Shown here: in pieces, positions 9,001-17,167 of the stretch
Layout: each line of letters starts with the position of its first letter
Position numbering within the stretch: the first letter of the stretch is position 1
DNA from: Pseudofrankia saprophytica
Lineage (GTDB): Bacteria; Actinomycetota; Actinomycetes; Frankiales; Frankiaceae
Length of the DNA stretch: 64,000 bases
Direction of reading: 5' to 3'
Assembly (NCBI RefSeq): GCF_000235425.2
Contig: NZ_KI912266.1
Coordinates: 1,229,389-1,293,388 of the forward strand
Notes under the pieces: generated by a model
The model's database searches: none
Seen by the model: the letters and a program-made list of their open reading frames with translations, nothing else
What the model was told of the DNA's origin: nothing
Program-made: the position numbers and the translations under genes

Positions 9001-9036
9001 GGTGCCCGGCGGCCGGTCACGGCCGGGCCGGGCACC
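9001..9036 (-). terminator. Hairpin downstream of bldC
   Basis: GGTGCCCGGC pairs with GCCGGGCACC across a smaller internal GGCCGG/CGGCC stem, a strong GC-rich structure downstream of bldC. Confidence 0.5.
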
Positions 9037-9370
9037 CCTCGAACGCCTGAAGATTCGCAGGCCACTGAGACGCCTGCCGGCGCCTCAGGGTCCCGCCGAT
9101 CCGGCTGCCAGTAGCGGCAGCCTCGACCTGGCCGGACAACCCTGGCGAGGTCTGATGAATCGGTGGGACGGGCGAGCACACCGCCGGTACAGCACGCCGA
9201 ATAGCCCGACGGCCCGGCCATTCGGCCGGGATCGTCGGCGCTGGCAGATCGACGTGCCGTACCGGAGACCCACCCCTTCGGTACACAGCGCGCCCGTTGT
9301 CACGCGGGCTAGCGGGAAGCCACCCGAAAGGTGGCGAACAGGACACCGTGTACCGAGCTGGTCGATGCGC

Positions 9371-9577
9371 CTAGAGGTCACCGCCCATGTTGGGGACCCC
9401 CTTCAGCAGGGCCCGAACCTCCGCCTCCCGGTAGCGCCTGTGGCCACCAAGGGTGCGGATAGACGTCAGCTTCCCAGCCTTGGCCCACCGGGTGACAGTC
9501 TTCGGATCAACCCGAAACATCGTCGCCACCTCGGCCGGAGTCAGCAGGGGCTCGGCGTCCGGCGTTCTCGTCGTCAT
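9371..9577 (-). CDS. bldC: BldC, MerR-like developmental transcription regulator
   Basis: 68 residues, essentially one MerR-type winged-helix DNA-binding domain: LLTPAEVATMFRVDPKTVTR, then WAKAGKLTSIRTLGGHRRYR and an EAEVRALL helix. It lacks the effector and dimerisation helices of ordinary MerR proteins. The sequence is nearly identical to Streptomyces BldC as I remember it. BldC binds DNA cooperatively at direct repeats and delays differentiation in Streptomyces. Its place near the amino-acid dehydrogenase and DUF3073 genes is conserved in actinomycetes. The ATG at 9577 gives the family's usual length. Confidence 0.95.
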   Translation of the reverse strand: MTTRTPDAEPLLTPAEVATMFRVDPKTVTRWAKAGKLTSIRTLGGHRRYREAEVRALLKGVPNMGGDL

Positions 9578-9728
9578 TGCGTTGGCCTCCCGTCACAGAG
9601 CGTCGCTCCGTCCCATACAGATCGTGCATCCTTCGGGGGCATTTCGGACATGGCACGTCGGGACCATCTGCTGACTAGTCACAGCTCGTCCGAAGCGGGC
9701 GGCGACTCAGCGTTAGCAAGCCCGCCGA

Positions 9729-10559
9729 TCAGCTGGCGGATTCCCTTGTCTGCAAGGGGCGCCATCTGACCAGCACGCGCTCATACGCCTCGGTCGCCCG
9801 GTCCGTTCGCCCTTGGCGTAACGCTCTGACCGCCTCGGTGAGGTCTTCGACGGAGCTGTCGCCGCGCAGCACCTCGTCGTCGAGCAACTCGACCAGACCG
9901 TCGTAGTCCAGCTCGACCCTGCTCCGCGGGTGGAAGGAGTCCAGCCAACGAGCCAGCTCCGTCACGCCCTCGACGGCGGAGGCGTCCGGCATGGCGGCAC
10001 GCATGGCGGCGAGCGTCTCGACCGCCTCGGCGACCCGCCGCCGGGCGAGCCCGATCTCAGTCCGGTAGATCATGGAGCGTTCGGCCGTGTCGCCGGTGAC
10101 CAGCAACCGCTCGGCCGGGTCGAAGAGCAGGAACCAGGAGGTGGGCACCGACCAGGTCGACGTCTGGATGTGGACCTTCAGCTCCGGGCGGCGGGCGCGC
10201 CAGCGGTCCAGCTCGCTCTCAGCCGGGTCGACGATCCGACGTGGCAGGAAGACCTCGGCGATCCGCTCGGGCATCCCACCGCGGAACTCCAGCGCCGCCT
10301 GCCACACCCGCAGCTGCGTCGACCACGGGCAGACGAACATCAGACCGTCGACCATCTGCACGAACGCGGACTCGCCAGCGACGTCCAGCGTCGGGCGCAG
10401 CGTCGCGACCAGCGAGACCATCCGTTCCCTGCGAGCACCCGCGCGGCGCGACGGCGGCGCCGTGGCCGCGAAGCGCTGCCAGCGCAGCCGCTCGGCCGGC
10501 GAGAACGCGGCAAGCGGCTCATAGACGCGCAGGTACGCCGCTGGAGAGACGACAGGCAC
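9729..10559 (-). CDS. Conserved hypothetical protein upstream of bldC
   Basis: 276 residues without signal peptide or membrane helices. N-terminal helices (VSPAAYLRVYEPLAAFSPAE) lead into a Trp-containing beta-rich centre (STWSVPTSWFLLFDPAERL) and a helical C-terminal half (RRRVAEAVETLAAM; VEDLTEAVRALRQGRTDRA). A protein of this kind sits beside bldC in Streptomyces too, so it belongs to the conserved neighbourhood. Molecular function unknown. It is transcribed in the same direction as bldC with a ~150-bp gap, so the two may be cotranscribed or bldC may have its own promoter in the gap. Confidence 0.75.
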   Translation of the reverse strand: MPVVSPAAYLRVYEPLAAFSPAERLRWQRFAATAPPSRRAGARRERMVSLVATLRPTLDVAGESAFVQMVDGLMFVCPWSTQLRVWQAALEFRGGMPERIAEVFLPRRIVDPAESELDRWRARRPELKVHIQTSTWSVPTSWFLLFDPAERLLVTGDTAERSMIYRTEIGLARRRVAEAVETLAAMRAAMPDASAVEGVTELARWLDSFHPRSRVELDYDGLVELLDDEVLRGDSSVEDLTEAVRALRQGRTDRATEAYERVLVRWRPLQTRESAS

Positions 10560-10833
10560 CGTTCTAACCCCCCTCCGGGCCGATCCGCCGACGCGAGGCT
10601 ATCCCGTAGAACGAGGGCGCGAAGCGCCCCATCGCCAGACTCTCCGCGCCCGACGGCCATGGTCCTCAGCTCGACGGGGCACCGGACACGATCCACCCAG
10701 GGATCCGGCCGGCGATCCGGCCGGCGGCCCGGGCCCAGCGGCCCGAGCCCATGCGTTCAGGGGTCGACGCGGCCCGGCTGGTGGCGGCGGTCGCACGGCG
10801 CCGACGGCCGGCACCGCGCCGTAGGGTTCGGCC

Positions 10834-11955
10834 ATGACAAAGGTGTCTGCGTCCGCGTCGAACCTGGTCGAGGGGACGGGGGTCAGCTCCTCGGTCTTCG
10901 ACGCCGGCGCCGAGCACGAACAGGTGGTCTTCTGCTCCGACCCGACCTCCGGGCTGCGCGCGATCATCGCCATCTACTCGACCGCGCTCGGCCCAGCGCT
11001 CGGCGGCACCAGGTTCCACCCCTACCCGGACGAGTCCGCGGCGCTAGCCGACGCCCTGGCGCTGTCCAGGGCGATGGCCTACAAGGCAGCCTGCGCCGGC
11101 CTCGACCTCGGCGGCGGCAAGGCGGTCATCATCGGTGACCCGGCCAGGGACTCCTCCGAGGCGCTGCTGCGCTCCTACGGACGGTTCGTCGCCTCTCTCG
11201 GCGGCCGCTACATCACCGCCTGCGACGTCGGCACCTACCCGACGGACATGGACATCGTCGCCCGCGAGGCCCGGTGGGTCGTCGGCCGCTCGCCGGCGCA
11301 CGGCGGGTCCGGGGACTCGGGAGTGATGACGGCCTACGGCGTCTTCGAGGGCATGCGGGCCTGCGCCGCGCGTCTGTGGGGCAGCCCGAGCCTCGGCGGC
11401 CGGACGGTGGCGGTCAGCGGCGTCGGGAAGGTAGGCGCCCGACTCGTCGGGCATCTGCTGGAGGACGGGGCGAAGGTGATCGCTTCCGACGTCAACCCGG
11501 CGGCGTTGGCCCGTCTGCACGACGTGCATCCTCAGGTCGAGATCGTGGATCATCCGGACGCGTTGATCGGCGTGCCCGCCGACGTCTACTCCCCGTGCGC
11601 GCTCGGCGGCGCGCTCACCGAGGCGACCGTGGGCCGGCTACGCGCCCGGGTGGTCTGTGGCGGGGCCAACAACCAGCTGGCCCACCCCGGCATCGACAAG
11701 CTGCTCGCCGAGGCCGGGATCCTCTACGCCCCGGACTTCGTCGTGAACGCCGGCGGCCTGATCCAGGTCGCCGACGAGATCGAGGGTTACCGGCCGGAGC
11801 GAACCAAGGCCGCCGTGGCCCGGATCTTCACGACGACTCAGGACGTCTTTGAGCTGGCCGACGCTGAGGGACAGACCCCGGGCGCCGCGGCCGTGACGCT
11901 CGCCGAGCGCCGGATCGCGCGGATTGGCCGTCTACGGCGCATCCTGCTTCCCTAG
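10834..11955 (+). CDS. vdh: Leu/Val (Glu/Leu/Phe/Val family) amino-acid dehydrogenase
   Basis: 373 residues. The N-terminal domain has GGTRFHPYP, the Lys84 of [16 protein letters not shown] and Lys96, as in Leu/Val dehydrogenases. The NAD domain carries a Rossmann loop [14 protein letters not shown] followed by an acidic strand end (ASDVN), favouring NAD. The reaction is reversible oxidative deamination of branched-chain amino acids. In Streptomyces a valine dehydrogenase occupies the same place between bldC and DUF3073. A TAGGGT six bases before the ATG and no good ribosome binding site suggest a leaderless mRNA. Substrate preference cannot be read from sequence. Confidence 0.88.
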   Translation: MTKVSASASNLVEGTGVSSSVFDAGAEHEQVVFCSDPTSGLRAIIAIYSTALGPALGGTRFHPYPDESAALADALALSRAMAYKAACAGLDLGGGKAVIIGDPARDSSEALLRSYGRFVASLGGRYITACDVGTYPTDMDIVAREARWVVGRSPAHGGSGDSGVMTAYGVFEGMRACAARLWGSPSLGGRTVAVSGVGKVGARLVGHLLEDGAKVIASDVNPAALARLHDVHPQVEIVDHPDALIGVPADVYSPCALGGALTEATVGRLRARVVCGGANNQLAHPGIDKLLAEAGILYAPDFVVNAGGLIQVADEIEGYRPERTKAAVARIFTTTQDVFELADAEGQTPGAAAVTLAERRIARIGRLRRILLP

Positions 11956-12181
11956 CCACCCGGACCCAGCCGGGAGCACATCGGGCGAAACAGGCAGGTC
12001 GGGCGCGGAGAGTCCGACCCGCGAGGCGCGAACGGTGCGCTCAGCACGCCTTCGAGTGACCGCCGCTGACAACTGTCGGGTTGGCGTGCCGACCGGCCCA
12101 CGATCCCTGTAGTCTCGGTAGGCACGAGACAGTTAGAGCACCGGGGCGGGTCCCCGTCGTCATGTTCGAGGGGGTCGAGCC

Positions 12182-12379
12182 ATGGGGCGCGGCCGAGCGA
12201 AGGCCAAGCAGACGAAAGTCGCCCGCGAGCTCAAGTACAACTCGCCGTCGATGGATCTGGACCGGCTCAAGGCGGATCTGGGCGTCTCTGGATCGACCAC
12301 TCGGGACACCACCGAGGAAGACGATCCGTACACGGATGACGAGGACGACTACAGCTCGTACCTCGACGAGGACGATTAG
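12182..12379 (+). CDS. DUF3073 small acidic protein
   Basis: 65 residues: a basic N-terminus (MGRGRAKAKQTKVARELKY), a middle SPSMDLDRLKADLG, and a very acidic tail (DDPYTDDEDDYSSYLDEDD). This is the DUF3073 pattern, found across actinobacteria and normally next to the purM/purF or dehydrogenase genes. GAGGGGGTCGAGCC precedes the ATG. Function unknown; the charge split suggests nucleic acid or ribosome contact (inference). Confidence 0.93.
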   Translation: MGRGRAKAKQTKVARELKYNSPSMDLDRLKADLGVSGSTTRDTTEEDDPYTDDEDDYSSYLDEDD

Positions 12380-12778
12380 TCTGGTTCGCTCCGTGCGGGC
12401 TGTGTTGCTGGTTCGCTCCGTCCGGGCGGCGCGCTCCGGCCCCGTACTCACGACCTCCGAAATCGGCTTCGCCGATTCCGCAGGGACCCCGTCGCTCCCA
12501 CGGGACCTCCGCGCGCCGTCCTCCTCCGCTCACGGGCGCTGCGGCGACCTCGCGGAGGCCCAGCCCCGTTCGCTTCGCTCCGGGGCCGGGCCTCCGCGAG
12601 GCGCGCCTCCGCGCCGCACGGTCGCCCGCCGCTGAACGTCACCAAACCAAGACCAACCCGATCTGGGGCCTTGCGGCGCCACTTCGCATCGCTCGTGGCT
12701 GGGCCTTCGCGCCAGCTCGGGCACGACACGCTCGGACGATGCGAGGTTGGCGTACCTGACGGTGTGAGGTAGGCCTAC
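12380..12778. other. Repeat-rich intergenic region between DUF3073 and purM
   Basis: No supported gene. It starts with a direct repeat CTGGTTCGCTCCGT at 12381 and 12408, has a small hairpin at 12461-12477, a very large hairpin at 12548-12601, and a 14-bp palindrome AGGTAGGCCTACCT (12767-12780) touching the purM stop. Confidence 0.5.
12548..12601. repeat. Large 54-nt hairpin between convergent genes
   Basis: CCTCGCGGAGGCCC and its exact complement form a 14-bp stem, then one mismatch and a further 6 bp (GCCCCG/CGGGGC), with a 12-nt loop TTCGCTTCGCTC. It lies between the convergent DUF3073 and purM genes. It could be a bidirectional terminator or a REP-like dispersed repeat. Confidence 0.7.
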
Positions 12779-13960
12779 CTATGGGTGGTCGCCGGTGAGG
12801 CGGGCGGTAAGCCCATCCACAGCGGGCTCGGTGCCCTTGCTGTTGTCCGCTTCGGTGACGTGGCCGGCTAGCCAGGCGGGGACACCGCGGGTCGCGAGGA
12901 CAGCCAGGGCGTCGTCCACGGCCGCCGGCGCCACGACCGCGACCATGCCGATGCCCTGGTTGAAGGTGCTCTCCATCTCCTCCCGGGCCACCGGGCCGCG
13001 TTCCGCGAGCAGCGCGAAGATCGGCGGGGGCGTCCAGGTGGACCGGTCGAGCGTGGCCAGCAGGCCCGCCGGGATCACCCGGGCGAGGTTCGCGGCGAGC
13101 CCGCCGCCGGTGATGTGCGCGAACGCGTGGACGTCGGTCGCCGCGGCGAGCGCCAGGCAGTCCTTCGCGTAGATCCGGGTCGGTGTGAGAAGCGCGGCAC
13201 CGAGGGTGGTGCCGAGCGCCGGCTCCTCGCGCCGCAGCACCGCCTGGCCGTCCGGGCCGATCCCCCCTGGGAACTCCGGCTCCACGCGGCCGAACAGCAC
13301 GTGGCGCACCAGCGAGAACCCGTTCGAGTGCACCCCCGACGACGCCATCGCGATCAGCGCGTCCCCGGGCCGGACCCGCTCGGGCCCCAGGACGTCGTCC
13401 GCCTCGACGACGCCGATCCCGGTCGCGGCCAGGTCGTAGTCGTCCGCGCCCATCAGGCCGGGATGCTCCGCGGTCTCCCCGCCGACGAGCGCGCAGCCGG
13501 CCTGCTCGCAGCCGGTCGCCACCCCGGAGACCAACAGCGCCACCCGGTGAGGGTCGAGCGAACCGCAGGCGATGTAGTCGAGCAGGAACAGCGGCTCGGC
13601 GCCGCAGACCACCAGGTCGTCGACCACCATCGCGACGAGGTCGACGCCGACCGTGTCGTGGACGTCCAGCGCCCGCGCAATGGCGATCTTGGTGCCTACC
13701 CCGTCGGTCGACGAGGCGAGCAGGGGCTTGCGGTAACGGCTGGTGTCGAGAGCGAACAGCCCGGCGAATCCGCCCAGCGAGCCGACCACCTCGGGTCGGC
13801 TGGCCCGCGCCACATGGCCGCGCATCGCCTGGACGGCCCGCTCGCCGGCCGCGACGTCCACGCCGGCGGCCTGGTACGACGCGCCCCGCGGGGCACCACT
13901 GGCCTCGGCCCCGTGGGACGGAGCGACGCGGCCGTCGCCAGGGCTCACGGGCGCGGTCAT
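12779..13960 (-). CDS. purM: Phosphoribosylformylglycinamidine cyclo-ligase (AIR synthetase)
   Basis: 393 residues. Converts FGAM to aminoimidazole ribonucleotide with ATP, fifth step of purine synthesis. Family hallmarks are present: SSTDGVGTKIAIA, GVDLVAMVVDDLVVCGAEPLF, LVGGETAEHPG, ASSGVHSNGFSLVR, TPTRIYAKD and HITGGGLAANLAR. An extra 30 residues precede the conserved YQAAGVD start. Its start codon overlaps the purF stop by 4 nt (ATGA), so the pair is translationally coupled. Confidence 0.96.
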   Translation of the reverse strand: MTAPVSPGDGRVAPSHGAEASGAPRGASYQAAGVDVAAGERAVQAMRGHVARASRPEVVGSLGGFAGLFALDTSRYRKPLLASSTDGVGTKIAIARALDVHDTVGVDLVAMVVDDLVVCGAEPLFLLDYIACGSLDPHRVALLVSGVATGCEQAGCALVGGETAEHPGLMGADDYDLAATGIGVVEADDVLGPERVRPGDALIAMASSGVHSNGFSLVRHVLFGRVEPEFPGGIGPDGQAVLRREEPALGTTLGAALLTPTRIYAKDCLALAAATDVHAFAHITGGGLAANLARVIPAGLLATLDRSTWTPPPIFALLAERGPVAREEMESTFNQGIGMVAVVAPAAVDDALAVLATRGVPAWLAGHVTEADNSKGTEPAVDGLTARLTGDHP

Positions 13961-15822
13961 GGCCGGACGCTCCCAGCCGGCGCGACACCGGCACCCGCGC
14001 CACCGGCACGCCCCGCCGACACCGCCGGCGCCTTCGACGCCGGCGCGGGCGAGGAGGCGTCCAGGGCGGACAGGTCCTCGATGCCCTCGAACGTGTCTAT
14101 GCCGGCCAGCTCGTCGAGGTCGTCGGGCGACGGGTCCGCGCCGTTCATGCCGGCCACGACCCCGCGGCGGAACGCCTCGGCGAGCGCGGCGCTGGTGGCC
14201 TCGCCGCTACCCATCGCCTCCAGCTGGTGCTTGCCGGCCAGCCGGTCGGAGTCGGACAGCGGCACCGGGTAGATGCCGTCGAAGCATGCCCGGCACAGCT
14301 CGTCAGCCGGCTGGCGGGACGCGGCGATCAGGCCGTCGAGCGAGACGTAGGCGAGCGAGTCCGCGCCGAGCGACTCCCGCACCTGCTCCACCCCCGCCCC
14401 GCTGGCGATCAGCTCGGCCCTGGTGGCGAAGTCGATGCCGTAGAAGCAGGGCCAGCGCACCGGCGGCGAGGAGATGCGGATGTGGACCTCGGCGGCGCCG
14501 GCCTCGCGCAGCATCCGCACCAGCGCCCGCTGGGTGTTGCCGCGCACGATCGAGTCGTCGACGACGACGAGCCGGCGGCCCTCGATCACCTCGCGCAGCG
14601 GGTTCAGCTTCAGCCGGATGCCCCGCTGGCGGATCGTCTGGGACGGCTGGATGAACGTTCGCCCGACGTAGGAGTTCTTGACCAGGCCCTCGCCGAACGG
14701 AATGCCGGAGGCCTCCGCGTAGCCGACGGCGGCCGGCACACCGGACTGCGGCACCGGGATGACCAGGTCGGCGTCGACCGGCGCCTCGCGGGCGAGGGCC
14801 CGTCCGGTCTCGACCCGGGTGGCGTGCACCGAGCGGCCGGCGATCGTCGTGTCCGGGCGGGCAAGGTAGACGAACTCGAACAGGCAGCCGTGCCGGTCGG
14901 CCGGGGCGAAGCGCGCCGAGCGCGGCCCGGTCGCGTCGATGATGACCAGCTCGCCCGGCTCCACCTCGCGCACGAACGTCGCGCCCACGATGTCGAGCGC
15001 GCAGGTCTCGCTGGCCACCACCCAGGCCCCGGCTCCCGCCGCCGGGTCGGCGGCGGCCGATCGCTCGGCCCGTTCGTCGGCGCGGCTGTCGAGGCGGCCC
15101 AGCACGAGCGGATGGATGCCGTGGGTGTCACGGGCGGCGTACAGCGTCGAGGCGTCCGAGAAGACCAGCGAGAAGGCGCCGCGCAGGCGGGGCAGGATGT
15201 CCAGCGCCGCGTCCACGAGCGTCGGGCCGGCATGGCTGGCCAGCAGCGCGGTGATCAGGTCGGAGTCGGTGGTGGCGTGCATGCCGGCGTCCCGGTCGTC
15301 ACCGAGTTCCTCGGCCAGTTCCATGATGTTGGTCAGGTTGCCGTTGTGCGCGAGCGCGACGCCCTCGCCGAGGCGGGCGGTGCGGTAGGACGGCTGGGCG
15401 TTCTCCCAGGTGGACGAGCCGGTGGTCGAGTACCGGGTGTGCCCGACGGCCATGTGCCCGGACAGGCTCGACAGCGTCCGCTCGTCGAACACCTGGGCGA
15501 CCAGCCCCAGCTCCTTGAACACCACGATCGCGCGGCCGTCCGCGACGGCCATGCCGGCCGCCTCCTGGCCGCGGTGCTGCAGGGCATACAGGCCGTAGTA
15601 GGTGAGGTTCGCGACGTCCTCGCCGGGCGCCCAGACCCCGAACACCCCGCAGGCGTCCTGGGGGCCGGCGGCGTCGCGCAGCTCGAGCTCCCAATCCCTG
15701 TCGACACGGTCCCGGTCGACACCGGCCCGGGCGGCCGGGCCGGGCAGGCGGCCGGCGGACTGACAGGGACCGGCCGAACAGTGATCACCGGAACCGGAAG
15801 CGGCGACTGTCCCCTTGGTCAT
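13957..15822 (-). CDS. purF: Amidophosphoribosyltransferase
   Basis: 621 residues; first committed step of purine synthesis, PRPP plus glutamine to phosphoribosylamine. Cys58 in DACGVFGVW is the glutaminase nucleophile, so a long ~57-residue propeptide must be removed. LQHRGQEAAG and the RYSTTG segment follow. Cysteines at HGCLFEF, WPCFYG and the CRAC pair match the 4Fe-4S ligand set of the Bacillus-type enzyme. The PRPP loop VVDDSIVRGNT is intact. The last ~70 residues are an Ala/Pro-rich extension not needed for catalysis. Downstream purM overlaps by 4 nt. Confidence 0.96.
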   Translation of the reverse strand: MTKGTVAASGSGDHCSAGPCQSAGRLPGPAARAGVDRDRVDRDWELELRDAAGPQDACGVFGVWAPGEDVANLTYYGLYALQHRGQEAAGMAVADGRAIVVFKELGLVAQVFDERTLSSLSGHMAVGHTRYSTTGSSTWENAQPSYRTARLGEGVALAHNGNLTNIMELAEELGDDRDAGMHATTDSDLITALLASHAGPTLVDAALDILPRLRGAFSLVFSDASTLYAARDTHGIHPLVLGRLDSRADERAERSAAADPAAGAGAWVVASETCALDIVGATFVREVEPGELVIIDATGPRSARFAPADRHGCLFEFVYLARPDTTIAGRSVHATRVETGRALAREAPVDADLVIPVPQSGVPAAVGYAEASGIPFGEGLVKNSYVGRTFIQPSQTIRQRGIRLKLNPLREVIEGRRLVVVDDSIVRGNTQRALVRMLREAGAAEVHIRISSPPVRWPCFYGIDFATRAELIASGAGVEQVRESLGADSLAYVSLDGLIAASRQPADELCRACFDGIYPVPLSDSDRLAGKHQLEAMGSGEATSAALAEAFRRGVVAGMNGADPSPDDLDELAGIDTFEGIEDLSALDASSPAPASKAPAVSAGRAGGAGAGVAPAGSVRP

Positions 15823-16158
15823 GGCACCAGGTCTCCTTGCGTGTCACCGTCCGGGATCCGGGCTCGTCCCCGGGCTGACAGAACGGGCGGGCCCGCCAGG
15901 CCGCCCGCGCGGGAGCCAGTACGCCAACCCGCCGTAATCGAGATATGGACGGACCGTCCCACCATGAACGCGCCGTCGGCAGCCACTGTCTTCCACGCTA
16001 ACAGGAGGCGGGTTAGTGGGCATTTCGCTTCGGACCTACCCGTGAGCAGTACCACCACGCGCCCACGCCCGTTCGGTCCACCGAGCGGACGGACGGTCGC
16101 CCGAGAGCCGAACGGGGCGAGAGGAGACGGGTGGCTGGTCGCCGGGCGGCTGGATGGG

Positions 16159-17037
16159 CTACAGGAGCGGGAAGTAGGGACGCAGGTCCGAACGCTCGCC
16201 GCTGGCCGTGAGGCGGCCGTCGGCCAGGGCCGCCGACCAGTCCAACCGACCTGCGGCCACCGCGACGAAGGCGACCGGGTCGGCCTCGACGACGTTCGGC
16301 GGGGTGCCACGGGTGTGTCTGGGTCCCTCGACCACCTGCGCCGCGGCGAACGGCGGCACCCGGACCTCGACCGACCGGCCGGGCGCCCGCGCGGCGAGCA
16401 GATCGACGAGCGTGCGCGTCACGATGCGCAGCGCGTCCCGGTCCGGCGCGAGCCCCAGGTCCAGGCCGTGCACGACTCCCTCGACGCACCGGGTCGCGAC
16501 GAAGTCACCCAGCCGCACCGGCCCGCCGGGCGAGGTCACCACCTGGTCCCAGGCCGCCGGCCCGCCGGGCTGCCCGGTGGTCGCCGCCGCGAGGGCGCCG
16601 CGCGACGCGGCCACCGCCGTCCGCAGCAGCGAGCGCAGCTCGCTCGGGGACAGGCCCGCGGCGTCCGAGCGGGCGGTGTCCGCGATCGTCTCGGCACGGC
16701 CACCGACCCCGCCCAGGTACTCGACGGCGTTCGCCGCGCCGACGTCGCCCGCGCGGGCCTCGCCCCGGCCGGCGCCGGCCGCGCCAGCGGCGTCGGTGTC
16801 GGCCGTCTGGGTGGGCGACGCGTCGATGAGCGCATGCGCCAGCGCCCCACCAGACCGGGCGCAGTGCGCCACCAGGTCGGCCGTCGTCCAGCCGGACAAC
16901 GCGCTGGCGGCGGCGAAATCCTCGTCACCCAACGCATCGACGCCGGACACGACCAGGTCCCACTGCTGGATGAAGGCCTCCACCAGTCGAGAGTCGTCCG
17001 GCCGCCGTGCGCCCGCTCGTCCAACCACTACTGTCAC
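16159..17037 (-). CDS. MDMPI-N / sterol-carrier-type protein
   Basis: 292 residues. Residues ~18-170 form a DinB/MDMPI-type helical bundle (mycothiol-dependent maleylpyruvate isomerase N-domain) with the WTTADLVAHCARSGG motif and a later CVEGVVHGLDLGL. The C-terminal ~100 residues resemble an SCP-2-like domain (EVRVPPFAAAQVVEGP, then DPVAFVAVAAGRLDW). Proteins of this type adjoin purF in many actinomycetes and are annotated as 'sterol carrier family'. A His-x3-Asp (HGLDLG) is compatible with metal binding. Substrate unknown. Divergent from the giant ATPase gene, with 130 bp between starts. Confidence 0.8.
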   Translation of the reverse strand: MTVVVGRAGARRPDDSRLVEAFIQQWDLVVSGVDALGDEDFAAASALSGWTTADLVAHCARSGGALAHALIDASPTQTADTDAAGAAGAGRGEARAGDVGAANAVEYLGGVGGRAETIADTARSDAAGLSPSELRSLLRTAVAASRGALAAATTGQPGGPAAWDQVVTSPGGPVRLGDFVATRCVEGVVHGLDLGLAPDRDALRIVTRTLVDLLAARAPGRSVEVRVPPFAAAQVVEGPRHTRGTPPNVVEADPVAFVAVAAGRLDWSAALADGRLTASGERSDLRPYFPLL

Positions 17038-17167
17038 CTCCGCCGCACCCGACCGGCACAGATGTCCAGCCTAATTCGCGCCAGACCTGGACCGAGGCCG
17101 CACAGCGACGGACGGCCACCCACCGCCCAGCCGGCCAGCCGTTTCAGGCGGTGGCGAAGATAGAGCA

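Larger units (their letters stand above)
8685..9370. other. Intergenic stretch with two strong hairpins
   Basis: Separates bldC from the EAL gene, both on the minus strand. No supported gene. It holds two perfect stems: 8848-8874 (12 bp, TGA loop) and 9001-9036. Frames crossing it are Arg/Pro-rich and lack family resemblance. Confidence 0.5.

Noticed and set aside
8993..9769. 258-codon plus-strand frame across the bldC region
   Set aside because: Antisense to bldC and without recognisable protein features.
12767..12780. Palindrome AGGTAGGCCTACCT as a DtxR/IdeR iron box
   Set aside because: Similar to the consensus but one base short in the core, and it lies at the end of purM, not in a promoter.
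14227..17163. A 978-codon plus-strand open frame over purF
   Set aside because: Antisense shadow of purF and the MDMPI gene; composition untypical and no domain.
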